64,000 bases of DNA from Pedobacter ginsengisoli (GTDB lineage Bacteria > Bacteroidota > Bacteroidia > Sphingobacteriales > Sphingobacteriaceae), in contig NZ_CP024091.1 in the NCBI RefSeq assembly GCF_002736205.1, positions 1,364,001 through 1,428,000 of the forward strand. Reading direction: 5' to 3'. Under the pieces are notes generated by a model. The model was given only the letters and a program-made list of their open reading frames with translations, was not told where the DNA came from and searched no databases. Positions within the stretch are counted from its first letter, which is position 1. Every line of letters starts with the position of its first letter. This document shows positions 40,768 through 50,692 of the stretch, piece by piece. The translations under genes were made by a program, and so were the position numbers.

Positions 40768-43326
40768 ATGAAACATCAATATTTTAAATACATAGGAGTT
40801 GTTATTTTACTATTAACATTTGCTTTTGCTTCAAATGCGCAGCAAACTGTTGTAAACGGTACTGTAACAGACGCCACAACTAAAGAAACTTTACCATATG
40901 TATCATTTCTAATTACCGGTACAGAAAAAGGTGGCAGAACGGATGCTGATGGCAAATACAGTATCACTATTAATGATAACCATACACAAATTAAATTCAG
41001 TTATGTTGGTTATAAATCAGTTATAAAAACTATTACTCCGGGGAAAGAACAAATAGTAAATGTTGAGTTACCCAGCGAAACAACTCAAATGGACGAAGTT
41101 GTAATTACCGCAAGTAAAAGGCCAAAATATAAGAATAAAGATAATCCTGCTGTTGAGCTTATTAGAAACGTTATTGCCAACAAATCAAAGAACCGAATGG
41201 ATCATTACGATTTTGTTGAATATAAGAAGTACGAACGAATGATGTTCTCTATGAGTAATCTTTCTGATAAGTTTAAAAATAAGAGGATATTCCGTAATTA
41301 TAAATTTTTGTTTCAAGAACAGGATTCTACTAAAATAGGTGGCAAAACCATGCTTCCTGTGTTTCAGCAAGAGAAACTTTCTGATAATTACTTTCGTAAA
41401 AGTCCCGAAAAACTTAAGACCATTATTGTAGCTGATAAGCGGGTTAATTTTGATGAACGTTTTATCGATAATCAGGGTTTAACTACCTATTTCGATAGGA
41501 TGTATCAAGATATAGATATCTACGACAACAATATTTCGGTAGTAAGTAATCAATTGCTAAGTCCAATTGCCGATGGCGCACCTACGTTCTATAAGTTCTT
41601 TATAACAGACACCATTCAAAATCATAATCCAAAACTGGTAGAGCTTTCTTTCATGCCAAGAAATAACACTGACCTTTTATTTGAAGGTAAGCTTTACATC
41701 ACACTTGATGGAAATTATGCTGTTCAGAATGCATATCTTACTGTAAATAAGGATATCAATTTGAATTTTGTGAGGGCATTAGAAGCAAAGCTAGATTTTG
41801 AGCAGAATCCTGACAAGCGCTACCATCTGAGTAAAAGTAACCTGATTGTTGACTTTGGCCTAAGTAAAAAAGGCGGTACTGGATTTACTGGCGAAAGAAC
41901 TGTGAACTTTAAAGACTATCAGATTAATAAACCACATCCTGATACAACATATTATGGGTCTGCAGTGCCGGTAGTTGTGGCTGATGCAGGTAAAAGATCA
42001 GAAGAATTTTGGGCCAATAATCGTCCTGAAGCCCTTAGTCCTACAAATTTAAAAGTTTACAGTAATTTAGATACACTACAAACTATTCCATCTTTTAAGA
42101 GAACAATGGATGTAGTGACTCTTTTCTTTGCCGGTTATAAAGATTTTGGGCCTTTTGAGATGGGACCAGTAAATACTTTTTATAGCTTTAATAGTGTAGA
42201 AGGGTTTCGCCTGCGTTTAGGAGGCAGAACCACCACCGCACTTAGTAAACGTTATTACTTTGAAACGTATGCGGCATATGGTTTTAATGATACCAAATGG
42301 AAGTACTTTTTAAGTGGAACTTATTCATTAAACAATAAATCTATATATGCATTTCCGCAGAACTATTTGAGAGCAAGTTTCCAAAGAGATACGAAAATAC
42401 CAGGTCAGGAACTTCAGTTTGTACAAGAAGATAATTTCTTGTTGTCGTTTAAAAGGGGAGAGAATGACATGATGTTGTATAATGATTTTTATAGATTAGA
42501 TTATGTACATGAATTTGAAAATCACTTCTCCTATAGTCTCGGGTTACGTAAATGGAATCAAACTCCAGCCGGTTCTTTGTATTTTGCCAATTCAAGTGAG
42601 AATAGTTTAATTAAAACAAACTCTATAAGAACATCAGAAATATCTGTTCAGTTAAGGTATGCACCACATGAAAAATTTTATCAGGGCAAGGTTTACCGTA
42701 CCCCTCTTGTAGACAAGTACCCTATATTTAATTTCAGATACACTGCAGGTATAAAAGGAGTTTTGGGAGGTGAATATAACTATCATAATTTCATGGGAAG
42801 TATTGATAAACGTTTTTATCTGTCGCAACTTGGATACACAGATGTAACACTTGAAGGCGCTTACATTGCTGGCAAGGTACCTTTCCCATTGTTATCTATT
42901 CACAGGGCAAATCAAACTTATGCTTATCAATTGCAATCGTACAACCTCATGAACTTTCTGGAGTTTGTCAGCGACCATTATGCAAGTATCAATATAGATC
43001 AGAATTTTAATGGTTTCTTTTTTAATAAAGTGCCTTTATTAAAAAAACTGAAGCTAAGAGAGGTAATGTCGTTTAAGGCATTGTACGGAGGCTTAAGAAA
43101 TGAAAATAATCCTGCAGTTAATAACAATGCAATGCAGTTTGTGCTTAATCAGGATGGAGTACCTATAACAAATTCACTAAGCAGAGATCCTTATATTGAG
43201 GGTAGTGTTGGTATAGGAAATATCTTTAAATTACTTAGAGTTGATCTTGTAAAACGCTTCACTTACCTGGATAATCCAAATGTTTCTGAGTGGGGAATTC
43301 GTGCAAGGGTAAAGTTCGATTTCTAA
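40768..43326 (+). CDS. DUF5686 outer-membrane protein with carboxypeptidase-like regulatory domain
   Basis: The 852-residue protein has a signal peptide (ending SNAQ), then a CarboxypepD_reg-like beta-sandwich (about 28-110: VNGTVTDATTKETLPYVSF, FSYVGYKSV) with a short ATQMDEVVITASKR-like linker (here TTQMDEVVITASKR). A long DUF5686 beta-barrel region follows and ends in an aromatic strand ARVKFDF. This architecture resembles TonB-dependent receptors but without a plug, and is widespread in Bacteroidota with no settled function. It has its own promoter. Confidence 0.88.
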   Translation: MKHQYFKYIGVVILLLTFAFASNAQQTVVNGTVTDATTKETLPYVSFLITGTEKGGRTDADGKYSITINDNHTQIKFSYVGYKSVIKTITPGKEQIVNVELPSETTQMDEVVITASKRPKYKNKDNPAVELIRNVIANKSKNRMDHYDFVEYKKYERMMFSMSNLSDKFKNKRIFRNYKFLFQEQDSTKIGGKTMLPVFQQEKLSDNYFRKSPEKLKTIIVADKRVNFDERFIDNQGLTTYFDRMYQDIDIYDNNISVVSNQLLSPIADGAPTFYKFFITDTIQNHNPKLVELSFMPRNNTDLLFEGKLYITLDGNYAVQNAYLTVNKDINLNFVRALEAKLDFEQNPDKRYHLSKSNLIVDFGLSKKGGTGFTGERTVNFKDYQINKPHPDTTYYGSAVPVVVADAGKRSEEFWANNRPEALSPTNLKVYSNLDTLQTIPSFKRTMDVVTLFFAGYKDFGPFEMGPVNTFYSFNSVEGFRLRLGGRTTTALSKRYYFETYAAYGFNDTKWKYFLSGTYSLNNKSIYAFPQNYLRASFQRDTKIPGQELQFVQEDNFLLSFKRGENDMMLYNDFYRLDYVHEFENHFSYSLGLRKWNQTPAGSLYFANSSENSLIKTNSIRTSEISVQLRYAPHEKFYQGKVYRTPLVDKYPIFNFRYTAGIKGVLGGEYNYHNFMGSIDKRFYLSQLGYTDVTLEGAYIAGKVPFPLLSIHRANQTYAYQLQSYNLMNFLEFVSDHYASINIDQNFNGFFFNKVPLLKKLKLREVMSFKALYGGLRNENNPAVNNNAMQFVLNQDGVPITNSLSRDPYIEGSVGIGNIFKLLRVDLVKRFTYLDNPNVSEWGIRARVKFDF

Positions 43327-43347
43327 TATACCTTTAAGTATGTAGGG

Positions 43348-44004
43348 TTATGTTTTTGCGTAACCCAAAAATTCAAGTTCTTCTACCGCTTTTGTTAGAT
43401 GGGTTTTTCCTCCGGTTAAAACGTAAAGATCGTCGCTGATGTCAATTATGTTTCTAAACATATGGTCAGTAACGAGTAATCCCTTACGATGTTTTTCCTC
43501 ATTCATCAGTTCCGTAATAGCTTGAATCATTATTGGGCTTAAATGAGAAAACGGTTCATCAAGCATGGCGAATTTAGATTTAGCCTTTAATACAAGATAT
43601 ACTTCAACTAATCTTCGGTTGCCACCAGATAAACTTTTTAAGGAGCTTTTATGGCTCGATTTAAAATCCGGGAAGCGGTTTTCGAATTCAAAAAAGTCCA
43701 GATCAAAGTCGTCGAATACTCTTTTTAAAGTTAAAGTTTGTGGTATGAAATTAAACTGAGGAAGATACAGTAGTAAATCAGGCCTCTTATAGGCTGCCTG
43801 AACCGTTAAATCGTCAAAGCGAATGGATTTACTGTTAGCGCTTAAATTGCCATAAATAATGTTCATTAAGCATGTTTTACCATTTCCATTTCTGCCGAGC
43901 AAACCAGTTATTTTGCCTGTTTCACACTTTAAATAAATATCAGATAAGATCCTTCTTGAACCAAACTCAAGGAATATGCTATCGGCTTCAAGTTTATGGA
44001 TCAT
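43348..44004 (-). CDS. ABC transporter ATPase
   Basis: The 218-residue ATPase has Walker A GRNGNGKT, a modified signature LSGGNRRLVEVYLVL (N replaces the usual Q), Walker B KFAMLDEPFSHLSP and an H-loop LVTDHMF where the switch residue is H in TDH. The stand-alone form with one or more odd motifs suggests an ABC-2 or unusual exporter. Its start overlaps the stop of the small membrane protein gene by four bases (ATGA), so translation is coupled and the two probably form a complex. Confidence 0.9.
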   Translation of the reverse strand: MIHKLEADSIFLEFGSRRILSDIYLKCETGKITGLLGRNGNGKTCLMNIIYGNLSANSKSIRFDDLTVQAAYKRPDLLLYLPQFNFIPQTLTLKRVFDDFDLDFFEFENRFPDFKSSHKSSLKSLSGGNRRLVEVYLVLKAKSKFAMLDEPFSHLSPIMIQAITELMNEEKHRKGLLVTDHMFRNIIDISDDLYVLTGGKTHLTKAVEELEFLGYAKT

Positions 44005-44306
44005 TTAGATACAGAATAAATTAAAAGGGCAATAAAAATGATAAAATCGAAGGTTAGGGTTCCTATCCATAAAGTAAGCTTAGGTATGCCTAAGTTTTGA
44101 TAGTAATAGAATTCTTTGCTTTTGTAATTATTTATATAATAGATAATTATGCCATAGCTAACCATTTTAAACCAAAATATTAAAGTGAAAGCTTCTGCGC
44201 CAAGTTTAAACAGCATGTATGCTGAGACCAGTGTTAATACAAAAGCCGTTGTGAAATAGCTCATGTAAAAAGTAAACATCAGTCTTAATGTTTTAATCTT
44301 TAACAT
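44001..44306 (-). CDS. Small membrane protein coupled to an ABC ATPase
   Basis: The 101-residue protein has three hydrophobic stretches (about 8-30, 37-57 and 77-98) joined by a basic, tyrosine-rich loop (NNYKSKEFYYYQNLG). No family is recognised. It is too small for a normal ABC permease, which needs five or more helices. It overlaps the ATPase gene by ATGA, so it is likely its membrane partner, perhaps as an oligomer, or an accessory subunit of a permease encoded elsewhere. Confidence 0.65.
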   Translation of the reverse strand: MLKIKTLRLMFTFYMSYFTTAFVLTLVSAYMLFKLGAEAFTLIFWFKMVSYGIIIYYINNYKSKEFYYYQNLGIPKLTLWIGTLTFDFIIFIALLIYSVSK

Positions 44307-44481
44307 ATTATCTTTTTATTGCATGATTTGGCGAAATAACTGCTTTAAAATCAATTTATAACACCTTGTTAAATATAATAATAAGTTCCAGGAATACGAC
44401 TTTTTGACATAGGTAATTGTGTTCCATCATACAATTTCAGGCACTATTTATGTACATAAGCAAGTATAAGAACACGTACCC

Positions 44482-45990
44482 ATGAATATAGAAATTAGAA
44501 AATTGACGCTTGAAGATTACAACGACCTTAAGGAATCAATGGAACAGGCTTATGATACACTTGGAGGGCAAATATGGAGCAAACAAACGATTGCTAAACT
44601 ATTAAAATTATTTCCTGAAGGCCAGTTGTGTATTGCTGTTGATGAGAAAGTAGTGGCCTGTTCATTATCTATTATAGTAGACTATGATGAGTACGGAGAT
44701 AAACATACCTATCAAATGATAACTGGGAGGTATACATTTTCTACCCATGATCCAAATGGTGATACATTGTATGGAATAGAAATTTTTGTTTCGCCTGAAT
44801 ATCGCGGTTTGCGTTTAGGCCGCAGGCTTTATGAAGCAAGAAAGGAACTTTGTGAAAGCTTAAATTTAAAGAGTATAATTGCTGGCGGACGGATCCCCGG
44901 TTATCATGAACATGCTGATACTTTGAGCCCCAGACAATATATTGATAAAGTAAAAGCCAAAGAGCTATATGATTCAACTCTAACGTTTCAACTGTCTAAT
45001 GACTTTCACGTTAGAAAGGTATTAAAAAACTACCTGCCAGGCGATCATGAATCTAAAGAGTTTGCTACGCTAATTGAGTGGAATAATATTTATTATCAGG
45101 GAGTTGATGCCTCGGCGAGATCTGCTAAAACTATTCGTATCGGTTTGGTTCAATGGCAAATGCGTCTTTTTCCTACCATGGATGCTTTTTATGAGCAGGT
45201 AGAGTTCTTTGTAGATGCTGTTAGCGGTTATAAATCTGATTTTATCATGTTCCCGGAGCTTTTTAACACACCGCTTCTGCAACCATATAATCACTTGCCT
45301 GAAATGGAGGCGATGCGTAAACTCGCAGAACTTACGGAAGAGATTGTTGTTAAAATTCAGGAATATGCTGTATCGTACAATGTGAATATCATTTCGGGCA
45401 GTATGCCAATATTGGACGACAATAAGCTATACAATGCCACATACCTTTGCCACAGAAATGGAAAAACAGAAGAATACAGGAAGATACATATTACTCCGAA
45501 TGAACAGAAATATTATGGTATGGTTGGGGGCGATAAAATCCAGGTATTTGATACCGACTGCGGAAAAGTAGGAATCTTGATTTGTTATGATGTCGAATTT
45601 CCTGAGTTAAGCCGCATATATGCCGATCAGGGGATGCAAATATTATTTGTTCCATTTCTTACAGATACTCAAAATGGATACACCAGAGTAAGACGATGTG
45701 CACAAGCAAGAGCAATAGAAAACGAATGCTACGTGGCTATTGCAGGGTGTGTGGGTAATTTACCTAAAGTAAACAATATGGATATTCAGTTTGCGCAATC
45801 TGCTGTATTTACACCTTCAGACTTTGCTTTTCCTACAAATGCAGTTAAAGCTGAAGCAACACCAAATACAGAAATGATGTTGGTAGTAGATGTTGATCTT
45901 CACCTACTTGATGAAATTCATCATTTTGGCACTGTTAGAATACTTAAAGACAGAAGGAATGATCTTTATGAAGTTCGTTTACTTAAATAG
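44482..45990 (+). CDS. Bifunctional GNAT acetyltransferase - nitrilase-family hydrolase
   Basis: The 502-residue fusion has an N-terminal GNAT domain (about 1-200; the acetyl-CoA loop is in SPEYRGLRLGRRLYEARKE) and a C-terminal carbon-nitrogen hydrolase domain (about 220-500). The nitrilase triad is complete: E259 (MFPELF), K334 (YRKIH) and C368 (LICYDVEFPE). This fusion is known in several phyla; its substrate is not established. It is cytoplasmic and stands alone, divergent from the ABC pair, with 175 bases between the starts. Confidence 0.93.
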   Translation: MNIEIRKLTLEDYNDLKESMEQAYDTLGGQIWSKQTIAKLLKLFPEGQLCIAVDEKVVACSLSIIVDYDEYGDKHTYQMITGRYTFSTHDPNGDTLYGIEIFVSPEYRGLRLGRRLYEARKELCESLNLKSIIAGGRIPGYHEHADTLSPRQYIDKVKAKELYDSTLTFQLSNDFHVRKVLKNYLPGDHESKEFATLIEWNNIYYQGVDASARSAKTIRIGLVQWQMRLFPTMDAFYEQVEFFVDAVSGYKSDFIMFPELFNTPLLQPYNHLPEMEAMRKLAELTEEIVVKIQEYAVSYNVNIISGSMPILDDNKLYNATYLCHRNGKTEEYRKIHITPNEQKYYGMVGGDKIQVFDTDCGKVGILICYDVEFPELSRIYADQGMQILFVPFLTDTQNGYTRVRRCAQARAIENECYVAIAGCVGNLPKVNNMDIQFAQSAVFTPSDFAFPTNAVKAEATPNTEMMLVVDVDLHLLDEIHHFGTVRILKDRRNDLYEVRLLK

Positions 45991-46017
45991 ATCTGTAAAG
46001 GTCCCTTAAGAATTTGC

Positions 46018-47100
46018 TCAATCAATAAGTATCTTGCGTCCTTCTTTAGCAGATCGCTTAGCTGCCTCCAATATTTTTACCACAATAACGTTATTACTTA
46101 GTGATGATAGATCATTTTCGGATTTAATTTCATTTTTTAGCAGTGCAGCAAGATAATTGAGGTGGTTGCTGTAAACCGGCGCCAGGGATTTTACTTCTTC
46201 AACCTGATAGCTGGTTCTCTCTTCCTTGGTACGAAGTGTATTTGAGTTTACTGCTTGTATGTATCCCGTCTTTCCAAATACTTCCATGTCTTTAATGCTA
46301 AATGGCCAGTTCCATGATGCTTCAATTATGCCGGTTGCCGTCGGATATTCCAGTAATATTGTAGCATCATCGTCAACATTAGGATATACATCTTTTTTTA
46401 TTTGATGTGTTATCGCGGTAACCGAAATAGGGGCTTTGCCGTTCATTAACCAGGTCATAAGGTTTGCACCATAGCAGCCAAAATCTATAATTGCACCGCC
46501 ACCATTCTTTTTTGGATCGGTAAGCCAGTTTAAAAACTCTTTGCTTACACCAATTTCTTTAGGTCCCTGATGACCATCATGTGCAACTATTTTTCTAATG
46601 TCGCCAATAGCATTATTTTGTTTAATTCGCTTGTAGGCTTCCTGATTGCTTGGATACCAGGTGGTTTCATAATTGGTTAATAAATGGATTTTATATTGCT
46701 TGGCAAGAGCGGTCATACGTTCAGCATGTTTTACCGATACTGCTAAAGGTTTTTCCACCATAACTGAAATACCCAGCGGAGCGGCTGCCTCTACAACCAT
46801 TAAATGATCCTCAATGGCATTATAAGCAAGTACTGCATCAGGTTTACGATGTTTCAACAGTTCTTTTAAATCGGTAAAGAATACTGAATCGGCCAGTTTA
46901 AACCGGGTTTTATATCTTTCTACCAAAACCGGGTTTTCTTCCGCAATTCCAATAATGTTTACTTCGCCTTTTTTGTAGCTATCCATTATCAGGTTTACGT
47001 GATCGTGGCTAAGGCCAGCTAATACAACATTTAATTTGGATTGTGCTTTAATCTGTAAAGAAAAAAATGCCAGCAGGGCAATTGTAATGAACTTTTGCAT
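46018..47100 (-). CDS. Exported Gfo/Idh/MocA-family oxidoreductase
   Basis: The 360-residue protein has a signal peptide (1-20, ending IKAQ), followed by a Rossmann-like NAD-binding domain and the C-terminal alpha/beta domain of the family. The EKPLAVSVKHAERM motif near residue 117 carries the conserved EKP lysine, and FGCYGANLMTW matches the region following the substrate site. The family oxidises or epimerises sugars and inositols. Export is unusual for NAD enzymes but seen in Bacteroidota glycan loci. It is a single gene. Confidence 0.88.
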   Translation of the reverse strand: MQKFITIALLAFFSLQIKAQSKLNVVLAGLSHDHVNLIMDSYKKGEVNIIGIAEENPVLVERYKTRFKLADSVFFTDLKELLKHRKPDAVLAYNAIEDHLMVVEAAAPLGISVMVEKPLAVSVKHAERMTALAKQYKIHLLTNYETTWYPSNQEAYKRIKQNNAIGDIRKIVAHDGHQGPKEIGVSKEFLNWLTDPKKNGGGAIIDFGCYGANLMTWLMNGKAPISVTAITHQIKKDVYPNVDDDATILLEYPTATGIIEASWNWPFSIKDMEVFGKTGYIQAVNSNTLRTKEERTSYQVEEVKSLAPVYSNHLNYLAALLKNEIKSENDLSSLSNNVIVVKILEAAKRSAKEGRKILID

Positions 47101-47196
47101 AAAATAACTCTTAAATATTCTTTATTAACCGAAAAGCAATTTATGAATTATTGACGCTATAATTGAGATATTCTTGTAACAAATCAGGTCAAGTGA

Positions 47197-47230
47197 TTTG
47201 AAAAATGTAAATTGAGTTGCTTTAAATTTG
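47197..47230 (+). promoter_or_regulatory. Promoter with predicted near-leaderless transcript
   Basis: TTTG (47197-47200) and TAAATTTG (47223-47230) are 22 bases apart. The -7 ends only seven bases before the ATG at 47238, so the transcript would have almost no leader. Confidence 0.45.
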
Positions 47231-47237
47231 TTATGAT

Positions 47238-49073
47238 ATGAAGAGTATTATTGTTTTTATAGTTCTTTTAGTTTCCTTTTTAAATGTAGATGCCCAGGCC
47301 TTTAAGTATGCCTTTGTTACAGATACACATGTTGGAACTGAAACTGGTGAGGAGGATTTGAGAAGAACAGTAAATGATATTAATCTACAGAATGATCTTG
47401 ATTTTGTTATTGTTACAGGTGATGTTACCGAGATGGGAACTAAGGCTGAAATTAAGCTTGCCAAGGAGATTTTAAGTGGACTAAAAAAGCCTTGGTATGT
47501 TATTCCCGGCAATCATGATACAGGTTGGTCAGAGTCAGGAGGTGTAGACTTTATCCGTGAATTTGGTGATGATAAATTTACCTTCGATCATAATGGTTTC
47601 AGATTTATAGCATGCGCATCCGGTCCATATGTTAGGATGTCCGATGGACACATTCCAAGAGACGCTGTAGTTTGGCTAGACGGAGTTTTAAAGAAAACAC
47701 CAGCAGATATGCCAATTGTATTTATTAATCATTATCCGATAGATAATAGCCTGGATAATTGGTATGAAGCAACAGACAGGATTAAAAAATACAATATTCA
47801 ATATGCAATTTGTGGTCATGGTCATGCCAATCAGGCAATGGATTTTGAAGGTGTACCTGCAACAATGGGCCGCTCTAATTTGCGTGCTAAAGATAGTATT
47901 GGAGGATATAATGTGGTTACTATGAGAGGCGACTCTGCTTTGTTTGCTGTTAAAAAGCCTGGGTCATTATTGGAGCCTAGCTGGCGCAGCATCCCTTTGG
48001 GTACATTTGTTGCTAATAGCAGCAGTAAAATAGTAAGGCCGTCCTACGAGATCAACAATACATATTCCCAAGTTAAAAGCGCATGGACTTACCATGCAAG
48101 TGCAAATGTAGTGTTAACGCCGGCAGCCGATAAAAAGCTGGTAGTTTTTGGAAATAGCATAGGTGAGGTAGAAGCTTTGTCAATAAAAGATGGCAGTAAA
48201 AAGTGGGGATTTAAAACAGGAGGTGCTATTTATTCTTCTCCTGCAATTGCAGGAAAGATTGTTGTATTGGGTTCTGGAGATGGTTTTATTTACGGTTTGG
48301 ATCTTAATAGTGGAAAGGAAATCTGGAAGATTAAAACTAACGCCTCTGTTTTAGGAACACCCTTAGTTGATGGAAAAGTTGTTTATATAGGCGGAAGTGA
48401 TCATAATTTTAGAGCCATTGACATTAAAACCGGTAAACAAATCTGGACCTTTGATGGGATCGAGGGTGCAATTGTGGGTAAACCTTTAATATATCAGGGC
48501 AAGGTGTTTTTTGGCTCCTGGGGGCGTCATCTGTATGCTTTAGACGAAAATAATGGTAAATTGCTATGGAAATGGAACAATGGGAGTGCTAATCGAATGT
48601 TTTCTCCTGCAATGTGTACTCCGGTTGCAAAGGATGGCGTAGTTTACTTTGCTGCACCCGATAGAGTGCTTACTGCTCTTGATGTTAATAATGGCAGTGT
48701 TCTTTGGAGGAATAAGGAAGCAACGGTTAGGGAATCAATTGGAATGTCTGAAGATGGGGCGCTTATTTTTGGTAAAACAATGAATGATGAGGTGGTGGCA
48801 TATCGGACACAAACTACAGACCCTGGTATTCTCTGGCGTTTAAATATGGGTTTCGGATATGAGCATACACCGTCTATGCTAATTGCAAAAGACAAGCAGG
48901 TTTTCTTTGGAACCAGAAACGGAGTGGTTTATGCATTTGATCCGTATATTCAGAAAACTGTTTGGGCCCATAAGGTTGATAACTCTATGGTAAACACAGT
49001 AAATGTTATTAATAAAAAATCTGTGTTACTGGCAACAATGGATGGTGTTGTAACATTACTTACTATTAAGTAA
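47238..49073 (+). CDS. Exported metallophosphoesterase fused to PQQ-like beta-propeller
   Basis: The 611-residue protein has a signal peptide (1-19, DAQ), then a calcineurin-like phosphoesterase domain (about 22-250) with FVTDTHVG, GDVTEMG, GNHDTG, NHYPI and GHGHANQ as metal ligands. A C-terminal PQQ-type beta-propeller (about 280-611) has repeated AxDxxTGKxxW motifs such as AIDIKTGKQIWTFDG. The propeller lacks evidence of cofactor use and may bind substrate or partners. It is periplasmic or surface-exposed, substrate unknown. It is a single gene divergent from the oxidoreductase. Confidence 0.88.
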   Translation: MKSIIVFIVLLVSFLNVDAQAFKYAFVTDTHVGTETGEEDLRRTVNDINLQNDLDFVIVTGDVTEMGTKAEIKLAKEILSGLKKPWYVIPGNHDTGWSESGGVDFIREFGDDKFTFDHNGFRFIACASGPYVRMSDGHIPRDAVVWLDGVLKKTPADMPIVFINHYPIDNSLDNWYEATDRIKKYNIQYAICGHGHANQAMDFEGVPATMGRSNLRAKDSIGGYNVVTMRGDSALFAVKKPGSLLEPSWRSIPLGTFVANSSSKIVRPSYEINNTYSQVKSAWTYHASANVVLTPAADKKLVVFGNSIGEVEALSIKDGSKKWGFKTGGAIYSSPAIAGKIVVLGSGDGFIYGLDLNSGKEIWKIKTNASVLGTPLVDGKVVYIGGSDHNFRAIDIKTGKQIWTFDGIEGAIVGKPLIYQGKVFFGSWGRHLYALDENNGKLLWKWNNGSANRMFSPAMCTPVAKDGVVYFAAPDRVLTALDVNNGSVLWRNKEATVRESIGMSEDGALIFGKTMNDEVVAYRTQTTDPGILWRLNMGFGYEHTPSMLIAKDKQVFFGTRNGVVYAFDPYIQKTVWAHKVDNSMVNTVNVINKKSVLLATMDGVVTLLTIK

Positions 49074-49074
49074 T

Positions 49075-49785
49075 TTATTCATCAACCTTACTCCATATTT
49101 CATAGATTTTAGTGCCTTTACTGCTTAATCCACTGTGGTGCCATTTGCCATCCTGTAGCTTGCCATCAAAAACCAATGAAACACCAACACGACTGTTATC
49201 TCTTGAGAAAAACTCTATTTGCTCTGTATATTTTCCATCTTTAAAAGTATAGGAACCACCTCCGGTACCTGAGAATTCCTTTTTCTCAGGATCAATAGCC
49301 ACCCATTGAAATTTCTTTCCTGTAAGCATTTTGTAAGTTTGTCGGGAACCAGTCTGATGAATATCTGCAACCTTACCGTCTTCCTGCATTCTGCCTGTTA
49401 TTCTCCACACACCAGCAAGTGGTGCTTTGCCATCATCTACACGGTTAAAGCTAACATTTCCATCCGGCACATCCATTGATAGTTTATCACCAGAAACTTC
49501 ATAGGGAACACTTAATTCTCCACCTACATTAGATGAGTCTGAACTATTAAAAAAAACTTTTCCCTTAATGGTTCCGTTACTTACTTCATAGCTTCCTCCG
49601 CGAGACATGATGAATTTATCTGCCTGATGTATGGTATGTATAAAATACCCATCTTCAAAAAAAAGTTGATGTTGGTCTGCTCCATTACTGAATTCCCATG
49701 CTCCGTTAAGGAGACCAGTTTGGGCCTGTACAGAGGTTAATGAAACACTGATAGCAAGTACTAATAAGATGATGTGCCTTTTCAT
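49075..49785 (-). CDS. Secreted protein with lipocalin-like repeats
   Basis: The 236-residue protein has a signal peptide (ending VQAQ) and two similar beta-rich halves, each opening with a G-x-W-x-x-x/G motif (LLNGAWEFSNG and LAGVWRITGR). Each continues with antiparallel-strand-like sequence that includes YEVSNGTIKG and YTFKDGKY. The pattern resembles the lipocalin-like/DUF families of Bacteroidota extracellular proteins. No active site is visible. Its stop is one base from the stop of the convergent phosphoesterase gene. Confidence 0.65.
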   Translation of the reverse strand: MKRHIILLVLAISVSLTSVQAQTGLLNGAWEFSNGADQHQLFFEDGYFIHTIHQADKFIMSRGGSYEVSNGTIKGKVFFNSSDSSNVGGELSVPYEVSGDKLSMDVPDGNVSFNRVDDGKAPLAGVWRITGRMQEDGKVADIHQTGSRQTYKMLTGKKFQWVAIDPEKKEFSGTGGGSYTFKDGKYTEQIEFFSRDNSRVGVSLVFDGKLQDGKWHHSGLSSKGTKIYEIWSKVDE

Positions 49786-49922
49786 AATAGTTTAGTTTAT
49801 AAGTGATTGAAATAAAGATAAAAAACATTCTATGGTTTTTTGTTTTATCTACAGTATTTCTTCAGAATTTCATTTCACCTTTGGTTTGATCTTATCAGGA
49901 GTGGATTATAATTGTAAAAAAG

Positions 49923-50684
49923 ATGTATAGGAAACTATTAATTGTAATGGTATTGTTAATAATGCCACAACTTATTTTTGCCCAGGTGCAAGATACAATA
50001 CAGAGAGAAATTAATAGCAGAGATGATTATAAACCCAAAGCAAGCGCTTTTATTATCCCGGCAGTATTTATTGGTTATGGGGTGGTATCATTAACCGGCG
50101 ATAATGTGATCAGACGACTTGATTATACTACGAAAAATGAGCTGCAGGAAGATCATCCTCTATTTGCTGCTCATGCAGATGATTACATGCAATTTGCTCC
50201 TGCTACTGCGGTTTACGGGCTTAATTTATTAGGTATAAAGGGGAAACATTCATTACTTGATGCAACCGGCTTGTATGTATTATCATCCGCAATTATGGGG
50301 GGCACAGTAACAGTTTTAAAGAAATCTACACACAGACTGAGGCCTAACAGCTCTGGATACACATCATTCCCTTCTGGTCATACTGCTAATGCATTTGCTG
50401 CGGCCGAATTCTTAAAACAAGAATATAGGGATGTATCTCCATGGTATGGTTTTGCAGGTTATACGGTGGCAACTGCAACAGGGATATTAAGAACTTATAA
50501 CAATAAGCACTGGGTTAGTGATGTTGTTGCAGGTGCCGGCTTTGGTATTCTTTCTACTAAATTATCATACTATTTATATCCTAAACTGAAAAAACTACTT
50601 ACTGGAAAGGGGAATTTTAATTATACAGCTGCACCATATTATCAGCAACAAACTGTAGGTTTTTCATTAAGTGGAACATTTTAG
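49923..50684 (+). CDS. PAP2-family phosphatase
   Basis: The 253-residue protein has a signal peptide and a PAP2 domain with all three motifs: KKSTHRLRP (near residue 137), SFPSGHTAN (near 154) and RTYNNKHWVSD (near 195). These supply the active-site histidines and arginine of phosphatidic acid phosphatases and haloperoxidases. Substrates could be lipid phosphates or undecaprenyl pyrophosphate. It is a single gene. Confidence 0.9.
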   Translation: MYRKLLIVMVLLIMPQLIFAQVQDTIQREINSRDDYKPKASAFIIPAVFIGYGVVSLTGDNVIRRLDYTTKNELQEDHPLFAAHADDYMQFAPATAVYGLNLLGIKGKHSLLDATGLYVLSSAIMGGTVTVLKKSTHRLRPNSSGYTSFPSGHTANAFAAAEFLKQEYRDVSPWYGFAGYTVATATGILRTYNNKHWVSDVVAGAGFGILSTKLSYYLYPKLKKLLTGKGNFNYTAAPYYQQQTVGFSLSGTF

Positions 50685-50692
50685 AATCATAT

